DNA of 64,000 nt from Kiritimatiellales bacterium (lineage in GTDB: Bacteria > Verrucomicrobiota > Kiritimatiellia > Kiritimatiellales > Pontiellaceae), in assembly GCA_003246265.1 (NCBI GenBank), contig QKAU01000065.1, positions 28,019 through 92,018 of the forward strand, given 5' to 3'. Below are positions 9,550 through 19,524 of the stretch, in pieces. The position numbers were made by a program, and so were the translations under genes. The notes below the pieces were generated by a model. It saw only the letters and a list, made by a program, of their open reading frames with translations, did no database searches and was not told the origin of the DNA. The stretch's first letter is position 1, and each line of letters begins with the position of its first letter.

Positions 9550-10773
9550 ATGTCCATCGAAGCAACCGCCGTCTTGGAGATAGGGACCAGCCATGTGCGC
9601 GTGCTGGTGGGCGAACTGCGCGACGACGGCATCGTAACCGTGATCGCCCTGGGCGAAGCGCCTTCCAAGGGCATCCGCAAGGGGGAGATCGTCAACCGCG
9701 ACGACGTGGTCGCCAGCGTGCGCAAGGCGATCAAGGCCGCGGAGGAGAACCGGCGCAAGAGCATCCACTCCGTTGTGCTGGTGACTTCGGCGGGGCAGGC
9801 CGAGGACAAGCGCAGCACGGGGATCCACCGACTGGTGGATCCGGTCGACAACCGTCTCGCGGAAATCTCGCAGGAGGATGTGGCGGAAGTGCTGGAGATC
9901 GCCCGCAAGGTAGCCCTTCCCGACAATCGCATCAAGCTGCATACGCTGCAGCAGTATTTCCAGGTGGACGACATGCTCGGGGTGATCCACCCCGTCGGCA
10001 TGACCGGCGAGGAGCTGCGCGCCGACATGCTTACCATCCACGGCAAGCGGAGCTCGGTCGACAACTTCCGCAAGATTGTCGATGATGCGCCGATCGAATG
10101 CACGGATGCCGTCTTCAGCGGCCTCTGCACGGCCATCGCCGTCGTCAACGAGGAGCAGAAGAAGGCCGGAGCGCTCGTGATCGACATCGGCGGCGGCACG
10201 ACGGACTACGTCTTCTACCAGGACGGCTTCATCCAGGCCGCCGGGTCGTTCGCGCTCGGGGGCGGCCATGTTACGAACGACATCGCCGTGGGGCTGCAGA
10301 TTCCGGCCAGCCAGGCGGAGATGGTGAAATGCCGGGATGGCAGTGCGCTGACAAACCTCATGGAGCGCGACCACAACCTTTCCATCCCTGCGGTCCAAGG
10401 CTTCAGCAGCAAGATGGTCCGGGCGGTTACGCTCAACACGATCATCAATGCCCGCATGGAGGAGATCTTCACGCTGGTGAAGGACCGCATCGACGCGCAA
10501 TGCCCCAACGCCCCGCTCGGGGCGGGCGTCCTGCTGACGGGCGGCGGTGCCTTCCTCAATGGCGCACGCGACCTGGGGCAGAAGGTATTCAACGTTCCAT
10601 GCATGCACGGCAAGCCGTTCGATGTGCAGGGACTGCCGTCAGCCAAGGAGGGGCCGCTCTACGCAAGCCATGTCGGCGCGATCCGCTACGCGGCCTCGCT
10701 GCGCCACGTCGAGGAAAAGGTTCCGCTGGGACGGCGGCTGGTTCGGGTGCTGTGGGGAGGTGCGCATGAGTGA
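9550..10773 (+). CDS. ftsA: Cell division protein FtsA
   Basis: AVLEIGTSHVRVLVGEL, VIDIGGGTTDYVFYQDG, GVLLTGGGAFLNGA actin-like ATPase motifs. Confidence 0.93.
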   Translation: MSIEATAVLEIGTSHVRVLVGELRDDGIVTVIALGEAPSKGIRKGEIVNRDDVVASVRKAIKAAEENRRKSIHSVVLVTSAGQAEDKRSTGIHRLVDPVDNRLAEISQEDVAEVLEIARKVALPDNRIKLHTLQQYFQVDDMLGVIHPVGMTGEELRADMLTIHGKRSSVDNFRKIVDDAPIECTDAVFSGLCTAIAVVNEEQKKAGALVIDIGGGTTDYVFYQDGFIQAAGSFALGGGHVTNDIAVGLQIPASQAEMVKCRDGSALTNLMERDHNLSIPAVQGFSSKMVRAVTLNTIINARMEEIFTLVKDRIDAQCPNAPLGAGVLLTGGGAFLNGARDLGQKVFNVPCMHGKPFDVQGLPSAKEGPLYASHVGAIRYAASLRHVEEKVPLGRRLVRVLWGGAHE

Positions 10774-11911
10774 ATCCGCCGCGAATGATCTGCCGCTGGT
10801 CCGGCCGCCGCGCATCCTGGTGATGGGGGTGGGCAGCAGCGGCGCGCGCACTGTCTCGGGAATGAAGAGGCTCAACCCCACCTTGCCCGTTGCGGTGGTC
10901 GACACCGACACCCGGGTGCTGGACGCCCTCTCCGTCGAGCAGAAGATCCACGTGGGCGCATCGACCACCAGTGGGTTCAGCGCGGGGGGCGATGTCGAAC
11001 TGGGACGCCAGGCGATCGAGAAGGACTCCTCGAATATCCGACGGCTGTTGCGCCATGTCGACCTGCTTGTGCTGGTGGCGGGATTCGGCGGCGGAACGGG
11101 CTCGGGGGCCGTTCCCGTCATCGCCCGCATTGCGCGCGAAGCGGGTACGCTGGTGCTCTGCATGGTGGGCATGCCTTTCGCCTTCGAAGGGAAGCAGATC
11201 GCCCGCATCGCCGAAGAGGCGCTCAAGCGTACCCGTACGCATGCCGACGCCATCATCCGCATCCCCAATGAACGACTGATCGACCGCTCAGAGGCCGACC
11301 TTCCCGCCGAAAAGGCCTTTTCCCGCAGCCAGCAGTTGATGGCCGACGCGCTCTTCGCCCTTCAGCGCCTGCTGGCCAGCAAGGGCGTGGTGGACCTCGA
11401 TTTCGCCTGCATCCAGACCATGCTGCGCAACTGCGACGGCTTCTGCCACCTGGCGACCGCGGATGGATCCGGTCCGGATCGGGCGGGGCAGGTGGCGCAG
11501 GCGCTGACGGCCCATCCCCTGCTCAACGGCGGCAAGCTGCTGGGCAGCGCGGCCGGTCTGGTGCTAGGCCTGACCGGGGGGCCGGACCTGCGGCTTAGCG
11601 AGATCGAAACGGTCATGGAGCGCATCCACGCGACGCTTCCGGAAGAGGTGTGGATGAACTTTGGCGTGGTGCTCGACCCTGCGTTCGAGGGGCGGTTGGC
11701 GCTGTTGGCGCTGGTGGCCGAGCAGTGGAAGGAGCCGCTGGTGGATGCGGCAGGGCGGCAGACCTTTTTCCGCTACGACCGGGGGCAGGGTGAACTTCCA
11801 CTGGAGCTGGTGGGCAAGGGGGAGTTCGCGCAGGTCGATCCCACCATCCACAACAACCAGGACCTGGACGTGCCCACCTACATCCGGCGGGACATCAAGC
11901 TGCCGCGCTGA
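10766..11911 (+). CDS. ftsZ: Divergent cell division protein FtsZ
   Basis: ILVMGVGSSGARTVSGMK, GFGGGTGSGAVPVIARIAREAGTLVLCMVGMPFAFEGKQ, IPNERL; C-terminal peptide DLDVPTYIRRDI; start overlaps ftsA stop. Confidence 0.9.
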   Translation: MSESAANDLPLVRPPRILVMGVGSSGARTVSGMKRLNPTLPVAVVDTDTRVLDALSVEQKIHVGASTTSGFSAGGDVELGRQAIEKDSSNIRRLLRHVDLLVLVAGFGGGTGSGAVPVIARIAREAGTLVLCMVGMPFAFEGKQIARIAEEALKRTRTHADAIIRIPNERLIDRSEADLPAEKAFSRSQQLMADALFALQRLLASKGVVDLDFACIQTMLRNCDGFCHLATADGSGPDRAGQVAQALTAHPLLNGGKLLGSAAGLVLGLTGGPDLRLSEIETVMERIHATLPEEVWMNFGVVLDPAFEGRLALLALVAEQWKEPLVDAAGRQTFFRYDRGQGELPLELVGKGEFAQVDPTIHNNQDLDVPTYIRRDIKLPR

Positions 11912-11913
11912 CG

Positions 11914-12537
11914 CTACTGCATGAAGTAGTTGGTGGCCCGCTCGGTGCCGATGGTGGTGGAGGGGCCGTGGCCCGGATAGACGGAGACCTCGTCGGGCAG
12001 CTGCTTCAGCTTGTTGAGTGATTCCTTGAGCTGCCTCGGATTCCCCCCGGGAAGATCGGTGCGTCCGCAGGATCCCTTGAATAGCGTATCGCCCGCAATC
12101 AGCACTCCGCCTTCCGGAAACAGGAGGCAGCACGAACCCGGCGTATGGCCCGGGGTTTCGATGCATTGGAAGTGCAGATCGCCATACATCCAATCCTTGC
12201 GGCTCTCGAGCGGTTCGAATCCATCGCACTCCGGCCGTTTTGGGACGGCATAGTAGGGCTCGATCCGGTTCAGCGGTCCGAAGGCCCAGGCGAGATCGAG
12301 CGAATGCATTGCTATGGGGGCGGGATGGCGGGTGTGGAGCTCGGCGAGGGCGTTGATGTGGTCGGCGTGGCCGTGGGTGCAGACATAGGCGGCCACGTGG
12401 ATCCGGTTCGCTTCAAGGCGGCGGGCAATCACCTCGGAATCGCATCCCGGGTCGAAGACGATCGCCTGCTGCGCCGAGCCCCAGGCCAGGTAGCAGATCT
12501 CCTGGAAAGGGCCGGTGGGAATGCCTTCGATCTTCAT
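11914..12537 (-). CDS. MBL-fold metallo-hydrolase (hydroxyacylglutathione hydrolase-like)
   Basis: THGHADH, ETPGHTPGSCCL, FKGSCGRTDLPGG, PGHG motifs. Confidence 0.9.
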   Translation of the reverse strand: MKIEGIPTGPFQEICYLAWGSAQQAIVFDPGCDSEVIARRLEANRIHVAAYVCTHGHADHINALAELHTRHPAPIAMHSLDLAWAFGPLNRIEPYYAVPKRPECDGFEPLESRKDWMYGDLHFQCIETPGHTPGSCCLLFPEGGVLIAGDTLFKGSCGRTDLPGGNPRQLKESLNKLKQLPDEVSVYPGHGPSTTIGTERATNYFMQ

Positions 12538-13070
12538 GGGGCCGGCTTGCGGGTATAGGCGCAGTGGATGACCATGCTGCCCTTTAGCTGGCCGCTGTTC
12601 TGCCCGACCGGCTGGACGGTAAGCGTGCGCACATCGTACCGCACGCCCTGCCGCTGCAGGTCGGCCAGGAAGTCTACCATCGCCTCGAGCGACCCGTTCC
12701 AGCTGCAGTTGATGCCCAGCTCGAACAGGTCGCCGGTGGGCTTTTCGGCGTAGGGTTGGCTGCGGGTGATCTCCATGCCGTACTGGTCGGCGAATGCCTT
12801 GATCGTCTTCATCAGCTCAGGTGAAACCGTGCGCCCCCCGTCTTCGAAGACGCGCAGGTCCTGCTGCAGCTCGTTGAGCTCGCCCACCCAGTTCTCCTGC
12901 ATCTTGATGGCGTTCTCGTGGAAGCCGATCTGCTGCCGGATCTTTTCGATTTCGGACTTCTGCGCCCGCCACTCCTCCATCCTGCGGTCGACGACGTACC
13001 AGGTGCCGCCGAACAGCAGGCAGGCCAGCGTGGCCACGCCGAGGATCATCTCGCGTTCGGAAATCTTCAT
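12534..13070 (-). CDS. GspM/PilO-like type II secretion protein
   Basis: N-terminal TM plus coiled coil; directly downstream of GspL-like gene with ATGA overlap. Confidence 0.65.
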   Translation of the reverse strand: MKISEREMILGVATLACLLFGGTWYVVDRRMEEWRAQKSEIEKIRQQIGFHENAIKMQENWVGELNELQQDLRVFEDGGRTVSPELMKTIKAFADQYGMEITRSQPYAEKPTGDLFELGINCSWNGSLEAMVDFLADLQRQGVRYDVRTLTVQPVGQNSGQLKGSMVIHCAYTRKPAP

Positions 13071-14461
13071 GACTCCTCCTCGACGGCTGGCAGGTCGAGC
13101 GTGACCGAGAAGACGGAGCGGCGTCCTTCCTTCGTAGCCTTCGTGTTGACCGACTGGTCCTTGAGGCGGGTGAACAGCTTGGATCCGGTCAAGGCCTCGA
13201 AATAGTTGTAGACCAGGTCGTCGCTTTCGGCGGTGCCGCGCAGGGAGACGCCCTTGCCCTTGGTGTAGTTGAAGGTGACGAACTCGATGTCGCCGAACGG
13301 GAGGAGCCGGGTGGTCTCCCTCAGGCACTCCAGCGCGGAATCGGATCGGTCGGTGTAGATCTTGAGCGCCTTGAGCTTCTGCCGGTTCTCCAGGGCCTGC
13401 CGGGCCTTCGGGGCGATGGTGGCGGCCTGCTTGCGGACCGATTCCAGCTGGAGGTTGCGGATCTGGAAGATGGTGAAGAAGACCAGCGAGACAACGAGCC
13501 ATGTCCCTGCGATGCCGGCAGAGATGAAGGCATACTTGCGGCGCAGCTGCTGCCACTTCTGGAGGTCGATCCATTCCTGCGGGATGAGTTCGATGCGGTT
13601 GCCGGTGTCCTGCGCCCGCCGGACGATCCCTTCAGAGAGCGACGGCAGGATTGCAAGATCCTGCGTTTCGACACGCAGGCCGGTCTTCGCCGACAGTTTG
13701 GCCTGCAGGGTGGAGGGAACGCCCCCGAAGCTCCAGAGCTGGAACGAGGCGGGGGCGGACAGGTCGTACTCGGTATCCAGCACGGTCAGCGTATAGGCGA
13801 TGTCCTGGGTCAGTTCATCGACAACATCGGCATCGCCCAGATGCGACTGCAGGGAGCGGATGGCCAACGGTCGGCCATCGCGGAGAACGACCAGTTCGAG
13901 CTCCATGCCGTCGTCGATCACCATGACCGCGCAGCCTTCCGCCTGGAGGAGCGCCTGGTCGCGCATGAGGCGCAACCATCCGAGCACGCGGACATCGATG
14001 CTGTGGATATGGACCCCCTTGCGGCCGAAGGCCTCTCCAATGGCGTCGATTCTCTCGCGCTTTGCGGCCGCCATGAGGACAAGGGCCTCTTCTTCGCCGG
14101 ATTCCAGCACCTCGTGGGCGACGGCCAGCTGGTCTAGGGGGAAGGGGGAGGCCTTGTCGACCTGGAAGCCGACCATGGAGGCGATCTCCCCCCGATCGGC
14201 CGTGGGGAACCGCACCGTCCGCAGCAGCAGCTCGGAGGTGGGCATCGCCACCGAAAGGTCGCCCTTGAGCGTTTCCGCAACCGCAGTGTCCGCAGGATCG
14301 GATTCCGGTGCCTCTCCTTCCAGGGCGATCGCGTCGATGAACAGGGGTAGCCGCCCCTGGCCGCATGGCTCGGGACCTTCGGGGCGCAGCTTCAGGCTGG
14401 TCCACTCGAAACCGTCGGCCGTACGGCAGGCCGCCGTTATGATCTTTTCGCTAATTCGCAT
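13067..14461 (-). CDS. GspL/PilM-PilN-like type II secretion protein
   Basis: Actin-like N-terminal half (VMPTSELLLRTVRFPTADRGEIASMVGFQVDKASPFPLDQLAVAHEVL) then one TM and PilN-like C-terminus. Confidence 0.7.
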   Translation of the reverse strand: MRISEKIITAACRTADGFEWTSLKLRPEGPEPCGQGRLPLFIDAIALEGEAPESDPADTAVAETLKGDLSVAMPTSELLLRTVRFPTADRGEIASMVGFQVDKASPFPLDQLAVAHEVLESGEEEALVLMAAAKRERIDAIGEAFGRKGVHIHSIDVRVLGWLRLMRDQALLQAEGCAVMVIDDGMELELVVLRDGRPLAIRSLQSHLGDADVVDELTQDIAYTLTVLDTEYDLSAPASFQLWSFGGVPSTLQAKLSAKTGLRVETQDLAILPSLSEGIVRRAQDTGNRIELIPQEWIDLQKWQQLRRKYAFISAGIAGTWLVVSLVFFTIFQIRNLQLESVRKQAATIAPKARQALENRQKLKALKIYTDRSDSALECLRETTRLLPFGDIEFVTFNYTKGKGVSLRGTAESDDLVYNYFEALTGSKLFTRLKDQSVNTKATKEGRRSVFSVTLDLPAVEEES

Positions 14462-15464
14462 TTTTCCCGACCGGCCCCTCGCTCCAGTAGACGACCGCCG
14501 ATCCGGCGTCCTTCAGGAGGAAGATGCATTCGATTCTAAACTGGTTGCCGTATAGTTCGCCGATAGACGTTACCTTTACGAAATTACTTTGCAATTTAAA
14601 TTTGTTCGGGTCGGCCCCCACGTCGTTCAGGTTCCTGATGCCGTCGTCGAGCGTGCCCTCCTCTCCGTCCAGTCCCATGCGGGTCTCGAGGACCCCGGCC
14701 AGCTCCCAATCCTCGTATTCGGCGTAGCTGAGCAGCAGGTTGGTGCTGGCTGTGTTGAGATTCACTTTGCCATCGCCCCAAACGGTCAGGATGTCGGCAA
14801 CGCCGGTAATGGCTTCGCTCTCCTCGTCGGCCGGCTTGCCGTACAGCACGTCGGGACCCCAGCTCTTGATGTAGAGCAACTCCTCGACGCTGTCGAGCGG
14901 CCCGTTTTTCACGGGATAGCCCCGTTCCTCGTAGAACGGGTCGTCCGACTCGGCGCCGTTAAGGCCATGGAGGTCGTTGTCGTCGATCCAGTCTTCGAGA
15001 CAGTCGATCATGGCGTCCCATTCCGTCGAGGGCACGTTGGCCATATCGAAGATTTCGAGCCACTGGTCGCGGGTCAGCAGGTTGGCATTGCGTCCGGATT
15101 CCGCCGCCTCGATGGTGACGGTGAACTTGCCGCCCTCCTCCAACTCGATGCTTGAGGTGGTGGAGAGTCCCCGCTGGACATAGAGTGCCGCCTGCATGAA
15201 GCCGTCGCGGTCTTCCGCCATGTCCTCGATCTCCAGCTCCTTGGCGGTGCGGCGGGTGTCGAGGATGGCCCGGGCGTACTCGATGCCGGAGCGCGCCAGC
15301 ATTTCGGCGTGGAACTTCTTCTTCTTGAAAGAGATGAGCATCGATTCGAGTTTCACCTCGAAGGCAAAGGAGCCGACGATCAGCGAAAGGATGATCATGA
15401 CCCAGAGGGCCGCCAGGAGGGCGGCACCCTCTTTCTTCCGGTAGGCTGGACGGGGGGCATGCAT
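14451..15464 (-). CDS. gspK: General secretion pathway protein GspK-like minor pseudopilin
   Basis: KEGAALLAALWVMIILSLIVGSFAFEVKLE; central WEAMIDCLEDWIDDNDLHGLNGAE; C-terminal helix-hairpin region KVNLNTAS. Confidence 0.82.
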   Translation of the reverse strand: MHAPRPAYRKKEGAALLAALWVMIILSLIVGSFAFEVKLESMLISFKKKKFHAEMLARSGIEYARAILDTRRTAKELEIEDMAEDRDGFMQAALYVQRGLSTTSSIELEEGGKFTVTIEAAESGRNANLLTRDQWLEIFDMANVPSTEWDAMIDCLEDWIDDNDLHGLNGAESDDPFYEERGYPVKNGPLDSVEELLYIKSWGPDVLYGKPADEESEAITGVADILTVWGDGKVNLNTASTNLLLSYAEYEDWELAGVLETRMGLDGEEGTLDDGIRNLNDVGADPNKFKLQSNFVKVTSIGELYGNQFRIECIFLLKDAGSAVVYWSEGPVGKNAN

Positions 15465-15467
15465 GTG

Positions 15468-16247
15468 TCAGGGCGCCGCCTTTTGCGGGGCGGGAGTGGG
15501 GGCCTGGCCGCCGTCGGAGGCCTTGCCCGCCGCGGAGGCCCCGAGGGTCGGTCCGGAAAGCCGTGCGGCAAGCGACTCGTAGACGGGCGGCTCGATCACC
15601 CGGGAGAAGACCACGGGATCGTCGCCGCTGGCTTCGTCGGCCACGTAGAAGAGGGAAAGGTGGATGCGTTCGGGGATGCTGTTTTCCGGGGTCCATTCCT
15701 CGCTCCAGTCCTCCGTCTCCTTGTCCCAGAAGAGGATCTCGAGACCGCGGATCGCACGGGAAACGAGAATCGGCTCGGCTTCGAAGGCATCTTCGAATTC
15801 CTCCTCGTCGGCAATGGCCGGCATGGGCAGGGCGAAGAGGGCGGGGTCGCCGTATTCGTCGTCATCGATGAAGAGCCTGATGCGGTGGGGGCCCGAAACG
15901 TAGGGGGATCCGTCCGGCATGAAGGCGCCGCTCGCCGTGACGAAGCTGATCATGTCGGTGGGCAGCCCGCCCGCGTTGCTCTTTTCGAAGCGGAAGGCAT
16001 ACACCTTGCGCGGATTGGTGAAATAGATGGTCGAGTTGAGTGCCGAAGCCAACTGGCCCATGGCGAAATCCCCATGCTCAATGGCATCGAGCACTTCCGT
16101 GCCCCGTTTCCACCCGTGGATGGTGCCCGTGAAGGCATTGAAGGCGATCGACATCGCGATCGTCAGGATGACGATGGCCACGATCATCTCGAGCAGGGTG
16201 AAGCCCGAGCGCATCAGGCGATGGTCTCTGTATTCGCAAGGGCTCAT
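15468..16247 (-). CDS. gspJ: GspJ-like minor pseudopilin
   Basis: MRSGFTLLEMIVAIVILTIAMSIAFNAF prepilin N-terminus; ATGA overlap with upstream gene. Confidence 0.75.
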   Translation of the reverse strand: MSPCEYRDHRLMRSGFTLLEMIVAIVILTIAMSIAFNAFTGTIHGWKRGTEVLDAIEHGDFAMGQLASALNSTIYFTNPRKVYAFRFEKSNAGGLPTDMISFVTASGAFMPDGSPYVSGPHRIRLFIDDDEYGDPALFALPMPAIADEEEFEDAFEAEPILVSRAIRGLEILFWDKETEDWSEEWTPENSIPERIHLSLFYVADEASGDDPVVFSRVIEPPVYESLAARLSGPTLGASAAGKASDGGQAPTPAPQKAAP

Positions 16248-16654
16248 GTTCTGCTCGTCACGCTTTCGGCCTTGGGTTCGTATCGGTAGACGGTGACCTC
16301 CTCGAAGGCATCGCGGCCGCGTTCCGACCACTCTATGCGGGTGGTGACCATGAAGAGGCCCGGCCGTTCCTCCGCATCGACCATCGTCACTTCGCGCTGC
16401 CACGTGTAGCCCGGGGTGTCGTCGAACGTGCCGGTCTCCGAGGTCTCGTCGATCTCCTCGGCCGTGATGGGGAACTCGATCTCCACGCGCTGGATGAGGG
16501 CATGGGCCGTTTCGCGGTTACGGGCCGTGCGGACCACGGCGAGGCAGCGCGACATGGCCATCATCATCGCGGAAACGCCCACGCTCAGGATGATCAGGGC
16601 GATGAGCACCTCGATGAGGGTCAGACCGTGCTTGGATGCGGGACGTTTTTCCAT
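16244..16654 (-). CDS. gspI: GspI-like minor pseudopilin
   Basis: KHGLTLIEVLIALIILSVGVSAMMMAMSRC prepilin N-terminus; gene order I-J-K. Confidence 0.78.
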   Translation of the reverse strand: MEKRPASKHGLTLIEVLIALIILSVGVSAMMMAMSRCLAVVRTARNRETAHALIQRVEIEFPITAEEIDETSETGTFDDTPGYTWQREVTMVDAEERPGLFMVTTRIEWSERGRDAFEEVTVYRYEPKAESVTSRT

Positions 16655-16854
16655 GGATTCGGTTCAGCCACTATGCCCAAACAGGCGCACGGAACAAAGA
16701 CAATCATCACCTGCTTTTATTTCATGGAATCTTGCCCAGACAGGGAGCAACCCCCTGTTTCCCGTGGGAATCGCTTGGAAATATGGAAATCGGGTTTGCG
16801 GCCCCGGCTGTGTGCCGCTATCTTTCGAGGCTCATCCTCAACGGGGGCAGGACC

Positions 16855-17244
16855 ATGGAATACGATGCCTATGAAAGCAGTGCGGAACAGACCGGAAACG
16901 GACCCTCGAAATCGGAGCGCCAGTGGGCCATGGGATGCCACCTTATCGCCCTGGCCGGGCATCTGCTGCCGATTGCGAGCATCATCGGCCCCCTGGTGCT
17001 TTGGCTGATCAAGCGGGAGGATGGGGCGTTCATCGACGAGCAGGGCAAGGAATCGCTCAACTTCCAGATCTCGATCCTGGTCTACTATTGCATCAGTTTT
17101 GTCCTGATCCCCCTGCTCGGGCTAGGATTGCTGTTGCTGGGGGTGGTGGCGGTGTTCGACCTGGTCTGCATCCTCGTTGCGGCCGTAAAGGTCAGCGAGG
17201 GGCGCCATTACCGCTACCCCATGTGCCTACGTTTGATCAACTAG
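16855..17244 (+). CDS. DUF4870 (Tic20-like) small membrane protein
   Basis: ERQWAMGCHLIALAGHLLPIASIIGPLVLWLIKREDGAFIDEQGKESLNFQISI. Confidence 0.87.
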   Translation: MEYDAYESSAEQTGNGPSKSERQWAMGCHLIALAGHLLPIASIIGPLVLWLIKREDGAFIDEQGKESLNFQISILVYYCISFVLIPLLGLGLLLLGVVAVFDLVCILVAAVKVSEGRHYRYPMCLRLIN

Positions 17245-17260
17245 CCAGAAGGGAATCGCT

Positions 17261-18148
17261 ATGACGGCAAGAATCATCGATGGAAAGCAGATTGCGGCGG
17301 ATATCCGCGACGAACTCAAGGCCGAGGTGGCCGCGCTCAAGGAGAAGGGGATCGTGCCGGGGCTGGGGGTTGTCCTTGTCGGCGAAGATCCGGCCTCCCA
17401 ATCGTATGTGTCGGCCAAGGAGAAGGCATGCGAGTCGATCGGCATCTATTCGGACGACAACCGCCTGCCGGTCGAAACGACGCAGGAGGAGTTGCTTGCG
17501 CTGGTCGGGCGCATGAACAACGATCCTAGGATCAACGGCATCCTCGTGCAGCTGCCCCTGCCGCGGCATATCGATGAGTCGGCCGTATTGATGGCGATCG
17601 ATCCCGACAAGGACGTGGACGGCTTCCATCCGGTGAATGTCGGGAAGATGGTCGTGGGTGAGGATGCCTTCCTGCCATGCACGCCGCACGGCGTGGTACA
17701 GATGCTCCGGCGCAGCGGCGTGGAGACTTGCGGGGCCCATGTCGTGGTGGTCGGGCGTAGCAACATCGTGGGCAAGCCGGTCGCCAACATGCTGCTGCAG
17801 AAGAAGGAAGGGGCCAATGCGACCGTGACCCTGTGCCATACGCGGACGCGCGACCTGGGCCAGTTCACCCGCCAGGCCGACATCATCATCGCGGCATCGG
17901 GATTCCCGAACACCGTGACCGCCGACATGGTGAAGGAAGGTGCGGTGGTTATCGATGTCGGGGTCAACCGCATCGAGGATCCGACGCGCGAGCGGGGATA
18001 CCGTCTGGTGGGGGACGTCGACTTCGACGCGGTAAAGGAGAAGGCCTCGATGATTACGCCGGTACCCGGCGGCGTAGGTCCGATGACCATCACCATGCTG
18101 CTGTTCAACACCGTGGTTTCGGCCAAACGGGCAAATGGCATTGACTAA
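17261..18148 (+). CDS. folD: Bifunctional methylenetetrahydrofolate dehydrogenase/cyclohydrolase FolD
   Basis: VGEDPASQSYVSAKEKACESIGI, NGILVQLPLPRHID, PCTPHGVVQML, VVVGRSNIVGKPVANMLL, PVPGGVGPMTITMLL. Confidence 0.96.
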   Translation: MTARIIDGKQIAADIRDELKAEVAALKEKGIVPGLGVVLVGEDPASQSYVSAKEKACESIGIYSDDNRLPVETTQEELLALVGRMNNDPRINGILVQLPLPRHIDESAVLMAIDPDKDVDGFHPVNVGKMVVGEDAFLPCTPHGVVQMLRRSGVETCGAHVVVVGRSNIVGKPVANMLLQKKEGANATVTLCHTRTRDLGQFTRQADIIIAASGFPNTVTADMVKEGAVVIDVGVNRIEDPTRERGYRLVGDVDFDAVKEKASMITPVPGGVGPMTITMLLFNTVVSAKRANGID

Positions 18149-18199
18149 TGGGGAGGCTGGGACGATAGTTCGAGCAAGCCAACAGCCAAGGAGGCGGTT

Positions 18200-18703
18200 A
18201 TGATCTCGAAGAAAATGGAAGCTGCGCTCAACGAGCAGGTCAACAAGGAATTCTACTCGGCCTACATGTACCTCGCGATGTCGGCCTATTGCAATAGCAT
18301 CGGGCTCCCCGGTTTTTCGCACTGGATGCGGCTCCAGTACGAGGAGGAGAACATGCATGTGACCAAGATGTACGACTACATCCTGAGCCAGGGCGGGCAG
18401 GTACACCTCAAGGCGATCACAGAGCCGCCCAAGGAATATGGAAAGCCGCTCGATATATTCAAGAAAACCCTTGAGCACGAGCAGTTCGTTACCGCTTCGA
18501 TCCATCGGCTGATGGAGCTGGCGATCGAGGAGCGCGATTTTGCCACCCAGACGTTCCTGCAATGGTACGTGACCGAGCAGGTCGAGGAGGAGTCGAACGT
18601 CAACGACATCCTGGCGCCGCTGCGCATGGTGGGCGAAGACAAGGGCGGGTTGATGATGATCGACCAGAAGCTGGAACAACGCACGCTGGCGACCGGCGCG
18701 TAG
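18200..18703 (+). CDS. Ferritin
   Basis: LNEQVNKEFYSAYMYLAMSAYCNSIGLPGFSHWMRLQYEEENMHVTKMYDYI ferroxidase residues. Confidence 0.93.
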   Translation: MISKKMEAALNEQVNKEFYSAYMYLAMSAYCNSIGLPGFSHWMRLQYEEENMHVTKMYDYILSQGGQVHLKAITEPPKEYGKPLDIFKKTLEHEQFVTASIHRLMELAIEERDFATQTFLQWYVTEQVEEESNVNDILAPLRMVGEDKGGLMMIDQKLEQRTLATGA

Positions 18704-18708
18704 GGAGG

Positions 18709-19524
18709 ATGGCCGGTATGAAATGGATTCGCTGCATCGTCGTATTCTTGATGGCCGCTTCGCCGGCCATGGCTTCGCGGATGGACGAGGTGACGCTGAT
18801 AGTGGTGCCGCGCGAAGACGGCGCGGTGCGCGTCGGCATGGATGTCGCCAACCACTATCCAACCCTGCTGCTCAGCTACAAGCTGGGTGCCGGCGGGGCG
18901 GTTTCGCTGCACGGATGGAACGGGAGCGAGTGGGTCAACGTCTCGCTGGAGGATTTCCAAAGCGGCAATTTCTTCCGGACGGGGCCGCAGTCCGCCCTGC
19001 TGGTCGAACGGGGGGATGCCCCGATGCCCGCGGCGCTGGTGCCTCCGGAAGCATGGTGCGGTCCCGTGTACAAAATCACGACCACCGAGGTCCGGCCTTT
19101 GCTTCATCTGACGGGGCAGTACTTCGATTTCAACTACAAGGATTGGAAGTGGTTTTCAGAGAACTACCGCTTTCCGATCGAATCGATCAATCCCGAAGGG
19201 CTCAACATCGCGTGGTACCACCGGCGGTTGAACGAACAGCTTGCGCGCGACGCGGCGTTTGGTGCCAACGACCTGCAGTTCTGGTTCGCCGTCCGGCATC
19301 CCGTGCCGGCCGCGATGGGTGGCGAAGTCGTCGGAGAAGGGGCGGCTTCCGTTGCGGAGGAAATATCCGCTACCAATGAGGTTCCGGTGGTGGACGGAGT
19401 GAATCCGCTGACCAATGCCGCACCCGAAGCGGTGGTAATGGGGGCGAATGCCGCCGAGTCGGCCCCAGCCGTGGAGTCTGCCGATAGCGGAACATCATCC
19501 AATGAACCGAATTCGGCCGAGTAG
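18709..19524 (+). CDS. Secreted protein of unknown function
   Basis: Signal peptide MKWIRCIVVFLMAASPAMA; follows ferritin with SD ggagg. Confidence 0.55.
   Translation: MAGMKWIRCIVVFLMAASPAMASRMDEVTLIVVPREDGAVRVGMDVANHYPTLLLSYKLGAGGAVSLHGWNGSEWVNVSLEDFQSGNFFRTGPQSALLVERGDAPMPAALVPPEAWCGPVYKITTTEVRPLLHLTGQYFDFNYKDWKWFSENYRFPIESINPEGLNIAWYHRRLNEQLARDAAFGANDLQFWFAVRHPVPAAMGGEVVGEGAASVAEEISATNEVPVVDGVNPLTNAAPEAVVMGANAAESAPAVESADSGTSSNEPNSAE

Noticed and set aside
8578-10608. 676-aa minus-strand ORF
   Set aside because: Antisense shadow of ddl/ftsQ/ftsA, which have clear family motifs on the plus strand.
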